A stretch of 8,575 nucleotides of DNA. Source: Spirochaetia bacterium. GTDB lineage: Bacteria > Spirochaetota > Spirochaetia > Treponematales > Treponemataceae. The translations under genes were made by a program, and so were the position numbers. Where the stretch lies: contig CAAGGF010000083.1 in the NCBI GenBank assembly GCA_900769325.1, positions 1 through 8,575 of the forward strand, read 5' to 3'. Position 1 is the stretch's first letter. Each line of letters opens with the position of its first letter. The notes under the pieces are model-generated. The model ran no database searches, was not told the origin of the DNA, and saw only the letters and a program-made list of their open reading frames with translations. This document shows, piece by piece, positions 4,354-8,575 of this stretch.

Positions 4354-4405
4354 AAGAGATTTTGATGATTCTGAACAAATCGTTTAGTTTTCGTTAAAAT
4401 CTCTT
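4354..4405 (+). promoter_or_regulatory. Long leader hairpin upstream of the antiporter gene
   Basis: AAGAGATTTT (4354-4363) is perfectly complementary to AAAATCTCTT (4396-4405). Pairing continues inward as RNA through GATGA/TCGTT with G-U pairs to 15 bp, then after a small internal loop through CTGAAC (4371-4376) with GTTTAG (4382-4387), closed by a 5-base loop. It ends 11 bases before AAAGGA, the antiporter's ribosome site. There is no T run, so it is not a terminator. It may stabilise the 5' end of the mRNA, regulate translation, or be a DNA binding site. Confidence 0.5.
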
Positions 4406-4430
4406 CATTTTATAAAAGGAATTTTAAATT

Positions 4431-5645
4431 ATGCTGTTTTTGAGATGGATTTTGGTTCTGGCTATCGGATTTTGTATTGGAAAACTTGTTTCATTAATAA
4501 AACTTCCTGGAATTCTCGGTTGGCTGATTGCCGGAATGATTTTAGGTCCGCACGGAATAAATCTTCTTCCTCAAGTTTTGATTGACAGTTCAGTTTACAA
4601 AATAATCATAAGCTGGATGCAGTGTGCTTTCGGAATTATGCTCGGAAGTGAACTTATCTGGAAAAAAATTCATTCTTACGGAAAAGCTCTTGTTCTTACA
4701 ACTCTTTCTCAGTCGCTCGGAACTTTTTTTGTCGTTTCAGCAGTATTTATGATTGTCTTTATCTTTACAGGACAGCCGGCATTTCTTGCAATTTTTTTCG
4801 GTTCAATTGCACTTGCGACCGCTCCAGCACCTGCTCTCTCGATTGTAAAAGAATTTAAAACAAAAGGTCCAGTAACAGATACTCTCATTCCGATGGCAGT
4901 TTTAGATGATATAGTCGGAATTCTTGTATTTTTTTCAGTCAATGCAGTCGTTTCATCAAATCTCTCAAACGGTGCCGTTCCATTTTATTTTATTCCCGTA
5001 ATGATTCTTCTGCCTGTTTTAATAGGTGCGTTCTTCGGGTTTTTTGCAGGAATTATTTTAAAACATTCGCGTGGAAAATTTTCAGCCCTTCTTGTAATAA
5101 TTTCTGGAATAACAATTACAATGCTTTCCGGACTGTTTTTTAATCTTCACTTAAAGGGAATTGTGCTGAATTATATGCTTCTTGGAGTTGCGTTTTCGGC
5201 GGCATTTTCAAATATCATTGACGAACAGCGGCTTTCTGAATGTCTTAAAATTTTTAATCCCATTCTTATGATTTCACTTCTTGCAGCTATCATCGATTTG
5301 GCATCTCCACTCGACTGGCATTTAATTTTCGGTGCAGGCCTTTTTACTTTTATCTACATTGCTTCAAGAGCATTCGGCAAATATTTTGGTTCAAGAATCG
5401 GAGCAAAAGCTTTAAAACTCCCGGAAACCGTTCAAAAATATCTCGGATTTACGCTTCTTCCTCATTCTGGCGTATCTCTCGTGTTTACTGGAATTGCCTG
5501 CGAAACGCTAAAATCCAGCGGCTCAGAATACGCTTCAATTTTACAGGGAACGATTGCCGCCGCCGCTGTCATAAACGAAATAATTGCTGTCATTGCGGCA
5601 AAAAAAGGTTTTCAGGCTGCAAAAGAAATTCCAGAGAAAAATTAA
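4431..5645 (+). CDS. CPA2-type cation:proton antiporter membrane protein
   Basis: A 404-aa integral membrane protein of the Na+/H+ exchanger superfamily, moving Na+ or K+ against protons across the inner membrane. About 12 hydrophobic segments are visible. Segment 1 is followed by the family block LVSLIKLPGILGWLIAGMILGPHG (split in the fold). ALATAPAPALSIVKEF (128-142) matches the unwound helix 4 motif, and MAVLDDIVGI has the ion-binding Asp pair D159-D160, the double-Asp form typical of electrogenic CPA2 members. LLPHSGVSL (342-350) is the usual late-helix motif. The C-terminus is short and basic with no TrkA-N or USP regulatory domain, unlike KefB or KefC. ATG 4431 has AAAGGA upstream. The gene is transcribed toward pdxT and converges with it over 54 bases; no clear terminator is seen. 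The ion is not deducible. Confidence 0.88.
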   Translation: MLFLRWILVLAIGFCIGKLVSLIKLPGILGWLIAGMILGPHGINLLPQVLIDSSVYKIIISWMQCAFGIMLGSELIWKKIHSYGKALVLTTLSQSLGTFFVVSAVFMIVFIFTGQPAFLAIFFGSIALATAPAPALSIVKEFKTKGPVTDTLIPMAVLDDIVGILVFFSVNAVVSSNLSNGAVPFYFIPVMILLPVLIGAFFGFFAGIILKHSRGKFSALLVIISGITITMLSGLFFNLHLKGIVLNYMLLGVAFSAAFSNIIDEQRLSECLKIFNPILMISLLAAIIDLASPLDWHLIFGAGLFTFIYIASRAFGKYFGSRIGAKALKLPETVQKYLGFTLLPHSGVSLVFTGIACETLKSSGSEYASILQGTIAAAAVINEIIAVIAAKKGFQAAKEIPEKN

Positions 5646-5699
5646 TTTTCCCGAAGAATTTCTTAATTCGCCCTGAATTTTAAAACCGTTTACCGTAAC

Positions 5700-6257
5700 T
5701 TAAGATTCAAGCCACCATTTATAAAGCGATAAATCATCGTTCAGTTCGGGATGAAAACTCAATGCCGTCTGATTTTTGTACTTTGCAGCGACAATATTTC
5801 CGCCTGTTTTTGCAAGAATTTCAACGCCGTCACCCACATTCTGAATATAAGGAGCGCGGATAAATGTCATGGGAATTTTCCCGATTATAGAAAATTCTTC
5901 TTCGGCGTAAAAACTTCCAAGTTGCCTGCCGTAAGCATTTCTAAGAACAGTTACAGGCATCGTTGCAAAATGGCAGCGGCTGTCATTCTGAATTTTTTCA
6001 GCAAGAAGAATCATTCCTGCACAAGTTGCAAGAGTTTTGATTCCGCCTGAAATTCGTTCTTTTAAAATATTGAACATATCGAGTTCGCGTAAAAGTTTCC
6101 CCTGAACAGTGCTTTCTCCGCCCGGAAGAACAAGAATATCGAACGATTTTTCCAAATCAGATTTTTTTCGCAATTCAACGCACGGAACGCCAAGCGACTC
6201 AAGAATTTTTTCATGCTCGATGAACGCTCCCTGCACTGCAAGAACAGCCGCTTTCAA
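5700..6257 (-). CDS. pdxT: Pyridoxal 5'-phosphate synthase glutaminase subunit PdxT
   Basis: This class I glutamine amidotransferase subunit frees ammonia from glutamine and channels it to PdxS for PLP synthesis. At 185 aa it has the standard length. Motifs: AVLAVQGAFIEHE at the start, LPGGEST (44-50, oxyanion region), ATCAGMILLA with nucleophile Cys79, NAYGRQLGSF (R111), FIRAPYI, and SFHPEL with the catalytic His169 and Glu171. The start is TTG at 6257, placed directly against the TAA of pdxS with no gap; its ribosome site AGAGG lies in the last pdxS codons. This ensures coupled synthesis of the two subunits. An unusual start codon is the only oddity. Confidence 0.97.
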   Translation of the reverse strand: MKAAVLAVQGAFIEHEKILESLGVPCVELRKKSDLEKSFDILVLPGGESTVQGKLLRELDMFNILKERISGGIKTLATCAGMILLAEKIQNDSRCHFATMPVTVLRNAYGRQLGSFYAEEEFSIIGKIPMTFIRAPYIQNVGDGVEILAKTGGNIVAAKYKNQTALSFHPELNDDLSLYKWWLES

Positions 6258-7136
6258 TTATTTACCTCTTTCAGCCATCAGAACTGCGATTTCATTTTCG
6301 TTGATTCCGACCATTGCTTCACCCAAATCTTCAGAAAGTTCAGCAATCAATTTTGCATCAGTAAAATTTGTTACTGCTTTTACGATTGAAGCAGCGCGTT
6401 TTTCAGGATTTCCAGATTTAAAAATTCCGCTTCCAACGAAAACTCCTTCAGCTCCAAGCTGCATCATCAAAGCCGCATCTGCAGGAGTTGCAACACCACC
6501 GGCAGCAAAATTTACTACAGGAAGTTTTTTGTTGTCGTGAACGAATTTTACAAGGTCAAACGGAACCTGAAGCTGTTTTGCTTCTTCAAAAAGTTCATCC
6601 TCGCGCATAGAAACAATTTTTGCAATTTCTGAATTCATTTTGCGCATGTGTCGGACAGCCTGAACAATATCGCCAGTGCCCGGTTCGCCTTTCGTCCTAA
6701 TCATTGAAGCACCTTCGCTGATTCTTCTTAACGCTTCTCCCAAATCCCTTGCACCGCATACAAACGGAACTTTAAAATTGTGCTTATTAATGTGATAAAC
6801 ATCGTCAGCCGGAGAAAGAACTTCACTTTCATCTATATAATCGATTTCAATTGCCTCAAGAATTTGTGCTTCAACAAAGTGCCCGATTCTGCATTTTGCC
6901 ATAACAGGAATTGAAACCGCATCCTGAATGCCCTTAATCATTTTTGGATCACTCATTCGGGAAACACCGCCAGCCGCACGAATATCAGCTGGAATTCTCT
7001 CCAAAGCCATTACCGCACATGCCCCAGCCGCTTCAGCAATTTTAGCCTGCTCAGGAGTCGTAACATCCATAATTACCCCGCCCTTGAGCATCTGTGCAAG
7101 ATTTTTGTTCAATTCATACTGTTTAGTCTGTTCCAT
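6258..7136 (-). CDS. pdxS: Pyridoxal 5'-phosphate synthase lyase subunit PdxS
   Basis: The synthase subunit joins ribose 5-phosphate, glyceraldehyde 3-phosphate and ammonia into PLP as a dodecameric TIM barrel. From ATG 7136 it is 292 aa, the usual length, and family numbering fits exactly: D24 (GGVIMDV), K81 (PVMAKCRIGH) that forms the sugar imine, and K149 (MIRTKGEPGTG) that swings to the second site. Also visible are ALERIPADIRAAGGVSRMSDP, ESEVLSPADD, VNFAAGGVATPADAALMM and VFVGSGIF. The frame is open upstream to 7262, but GGGAG lies 8 bases before the chosen ATG and the N-terminus matches the family. It forms an operon with pdxT and is preceded by a strong inverted repeat. No MocR/PdxR regulator gene is in view. 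Confidence 0.98.
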   Translation of the reverse strand: MEQTKQYELNKNLAQMLKGGVIMDVTTPEQAKIAEAAGACAVMALERIPADIRAAGGVSRMSDPKMIKGIQDAVSIPVMAKCRIGHFVEAQILEAIEIDYIDESEVLSPADDVYHINKHNFKVPFVCGARDLGEALRRISEGASMIRTKGEPGTGDIVQAVRHMRKMNSEIAKIVSMREDELFEEAKQLQVPFDLVKFVHDNKKLPVVNFAAGGVATPADAALMMQLGAEGVFVGSGIFKSGNPEKRAASIVKAVTNFTDAKLIAELSEDLGEAMVGINENEIAVLMAERGK

Positions 7137-7190
7137 AAAATATTCTCCCATAGAAACTTGATTTTTCATTTTCAGAGCAAAATATAAATA

Positions 7191-7244
7191 AAATCTGATA
7201 TTAAATAAATACCCAGTTTTAGATATTTTGTTAATATCAGATTT
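7191..7244 (-). promoter_or_regulatory. 14-bp inverted repeat in the pdxST leader
   Basis: AAATCTGATATTAA (7191-7204) and its exact reverse complement TTAATATCAGATTT (7231-7244) flank a 26-base centre that contains a further AAATA/TATTT pairing. The repeat ends 54 bases before the pdxS ATG, leaving the GGGAG ribosome site free. Arm centres lie 40 bp apart, close to four helical turns. It could be a leader RNA hairpin or two operator half-sites controlling the PLP operon. No T run follows on the minus strand. I know of no described element with this sequence. Confidence 0.6.
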
Positions 7245-7268
7245 AATCCATGAGAAAAACATAATGTC

Positions 7269-7289
7269 ATTCTGAACTTGTTTCAGAAT
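7269..7289. repeat. REP-like palindrome (CATTCTGAACTTGTTTCAGAATC type)
   Basis: ATTCTGAA (7269-7276) and TTCAGAAT (7282-7289) form an 8-bp stem with loop CTTGT between the FeoB-associated peptide gene and pdxS. I recall closely similar GTCATTCTGAACTTGTTTCAGAATCT sequences as dispersed intergenic repeats in several anaerobe genomes. As a hairpin between two same-strand units it could also terminate or protect the feo transcript, but no clean T run follows. Confidence 0.5.
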
Positions 7290-7318
7290 CTGTACTATTA
7301 TAGACCATTAATTATAAT

Positions 7319-7474
7319 TTATTTTTTACAGCAGCTTTTTCCACTGTTGCAAGCAGAACAACCAATACATCCAGCAGAGCCATTTTTTTTCGCATTTATT
7401 TTTGTGCGAACGATATAAAAAACAGCCGCAGCCGCAAGAATTCCAATCACAATGCAAATCAAAACATTAACCAT
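7319..7474 (-). CDS. FeoB-associated Cys-rich membrane protein
   Basis: A 51-aa peptide downstream of feoB. Residues 2-22 form one membrane helix (VNVLICIVIGILAAAAVFYIV), followed by RTKINAKKN and a Cys-rich tail: C36, C39, C42 and the pair C48-C49, in GCIGCSACNSGKSCCKK. This helix, basic stretch and clustered-Cys order is that of the FeoB-associated Cys-rich membrane protein family, thought to help FeoB-mediated ferrous iron uptake (perhaps like FeoC), though its job is unproven. The ATG has a G-rich ribosome site (AGGGGGA) 5 bases upstream. The gene follows feoB by 82 bases on the same strand, with a hairpin in between; a TATAAT at 7533-7538 might give it an extra promoter. Confidence 0.9.
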   Translation of the reverse strand: MVNVLICIVIGILAAAAVFYIVRTKINAKKNGSAGCIGCSACNSGKSCCKK

Positions 7475-7492
7475 AAAAATCCCCCTTTATTC

Positions 7493-7529
7493 AGGACACC
7501 CATAAAAACTGAATTTTTAAAGATGTCCT
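7493..7529 (-). other. Hairpin between feoB and the Cys-rich peptide gene
   Basis: On the minus strand AGGACATC (7522-7529) can pair with GGTGTCCT (7493-7500) over 8 bp around a 21-base loop. It is not followed by T's. It may be an RNA processing or stability hairpin that sets different levels of feoB and the small gene, since it sits just upstream of the latter's ribosome site. Confidence 0.4.
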
Positions 7530-7556
7530 TTAATTATATCCATTCAGTTCAAATTC

Positions 7557-8575
7557 TTAAACTGTTTTCAGATTTTTATATTTGTCTTTCCGTACAAGCA
7601 TAAATATAAAGAATGACACAAAAATAAACGCTATCACTGTCCAGAATCCGAACACGCCAGTCGTAATCAAAGTTCCAATCTGGTAAACGCTGAGCGACAC
7701 AAACCATGCAAACAGATTCTGGAACAAAATTGCAAACCAAAACCATTTTCTGCTGTTAAGTTCCTGACTCATTACACCAATTGCCGCAACACAAGGCGAA
7801 TCAAGCAAATTGAACAAAAGGAAACTGAAAGCACTTATTGCACTAGGGAACCATGTATTTACCGCAACTGCAACAGCATCTGCTTCTTCTACAAGTTCTT
7901 CGCTCACATTTGCAAGAACTCCCATAGTACCGACGATTACTTCTTTTGCACTGAATCCTGTAATGCTTGCAGATGCTGCCTGCCATCCGCCATTTTCGCC
8001 GCCAAATCCGAGCGGAATAAAAATCCAGCGAATTGCGTTTCCGATTACAGCCATAATAGAATCAGGTGCATCAACTAAACCAAAACCGTTCTCTCCAAAT
8101 CCGTAACTTGAAAGGAACCACAAAACAATACATGCAAGGAATAAAATTGTTCCGGCTTTTACGATGAATCCTTTAAGTCGTTCCCAAGTATGAATCAAAA
8201 CTGTTTTTGGCTGAGGAAAATGATACTGCGGAAGTTCCATTACAAAAGGAGCAGCATCGCCGTGGAAAGGTTTTGTCTTTTTAAGACAGATTGCACTGAG
8301 TAAAACTGCAAGAACGCCGATTACATAAATCATTGGAGCAAGCATTGAAGAAACAACAACTTGAGATTTCTGAATAAGAACTGCCGCAATCAATGCAATT
8401 ACAGGAAGTTTTGCACCACACGGAACCCATGTTGCCGTCATAATCGTAAGTCGCCTGTCATTGTCGTTTTCGATTGTCTTACTTGCCATAATGCCAGGAA
8501 CGCCACAACCGCTTGAAATCAAAAGCGGAATAAAACTTTTTCCCGAAAGCCCGAATTTTCTAAAAATTCTGTCCA
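7557..8575 (-). CDS. feoB: Ferrous iron transporter FeoB, C-terminal part (5' end outside window)
   Basis: The membrane half of FeoB, the inner-membrane Fe2+ permease. The window holds 338 C-terminal residues; the frame is open through the window edge, so the N-terminal G-protein domain and first helices are missing from view only. The TTG at 8522 is internal, not a start. Family motifs: FIPLLISSGCGVPGIM with the gate Cys, then ENDNDRRLTIMTATWVPCGAKLPVIAL (second gate and the NDRR signature), GFSAKEVIVGTMGVLAN, FNLLDSPCVAAIG with its PC motif, and a basic C-terminus (RKDKYKNLKTV). Several hydrophobic helices are evident. It is followed on the same strand by the FeoB-associated Cys-rich peptide. 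Confidence 0.97.
   Translation of the reverse strand, partial: DRIFRKFGLSGKSFIPLLISSGCGVPGIMASKTIENDNDRRLTIMTATWVPCGAKLPVIALIAAVLIQKSQVVVSSMLAPMIYVIGVLAVLLSAICLKKTKPFHGDAAPFVMELPQYHFPQPKTVLIHTWERLKGFIVKAGTILFLACIVLWFLSSYGFGENGFGLVDAPDSIMAVIGNAIRWIFIPLGFGGENGGWQAASASITGFSAKEVIVGTMGVLANVSEELVEEADAVAVAVNTWFPSAISAFSFLLFNLLDSPCVAAIGVMSQELNSRKWFWFAILFQNLFAWFVSLSVYQIGTLITTGVFGFWTVIAFIFVSFFIFMLVRKDKYKNLKTV

Noticed and set aside
5637..5670. AAAATTAATTTT palindrome and GAATT/AATTC hairpin between the convergent antiporter and pdxT genes
   Set aside because: The stems are short and pure A/T with no T run following; expected by chance in such AT-rich DNA, so not called a terminator.
7137..7262. 42-residue N-terminal extension of PdxS
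   Set aside because: Family numbering (D24, K81, K149) fits exactly from ATG 7136, which has GGGAG upstream. The extension covers the leader inverted repeat.
1..8575. CRISPR array, tRNA, rRNA or intact transposon
   Set aside because: No regularly spaced repeats, cloverleaf, rRNA-like sequence or transposase frame could be found on either strand.

Overview
The window looks like a piece of a low-GC spirochaete chromosome, most likely a Treponema-like host-associated species. This rests on the AT-rich base composition, the spirochaete flavour of several genes, and the mix of pdxST, feoB with a FeoB-associated Cys-rich peptide, and small XRE, TfoX-N and DinJ/YafQ genes. The genus is an inference, not a proof.

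Region 1 (1-1040). The left edge holds a short direct repeat and the possible tail of an unseen gene. A GC-rich palindromic element (about 178-290) follows. A minus-strand family-6 uracil/hypoxanthine-DNA glycosylase gene (237-812) runs into that element and takes its stop codon from it. Next to it is a startless, membrane-segment-encoding reading frame (904-1038).

Region 2 (1035-3200) is an accessory block. A 102-aa XRE repressor-like gene (minus) faces a small two-helix membrane protein gene (plus) that is broken by a one-base shift at a T7 run. Three related operator-like sites lie between them. Then come a 62-aa zinc-ribbon-like protein, a stretch of hairpins and Cys-rich gene debris, an unknown 102-aa acidic protein, and a metal-dependent amidohydrolase close behind it.

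Region 3 (3237-4242, minus) is a TfoX-N protein followed by a DinJ/YafQ-type toxin-antitoxin pair. The toxin ends exactly where a 5' fragment of a second copy of the DNA glycosylase gene begins. This points to past recombination linking this locus with the one at 237-812. The antitoxin and TfoX-N genes, and perhaps the XRE gene, seem to be transcribed as leaderless mRNAs.

Region 4 (4342-8575) is housekeeping. It holds a CPA2-type cation:proton antiporter (plus, with a long hairpin at its probable mRNA 5' end), the PLP synthase operon pdxS-pdxT (minus, with a 14-bp inverted repeat in its leader), a REP-like palindrome, a FeoB-associated Cys-rich membrane peptide and the C-terminal part of the ferrous iron transporter FeoB (minus, cut by the window edge). 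pdxS and pdxT abut with no gap and make the two subunits of one enzyme. FeoB and the Cys-rich peptide form a ferrous iron uptake unit.

No CRISPR array, rRNA, tRNA or intact mobile element is visible. The most unusual material is the 900-4300 block.
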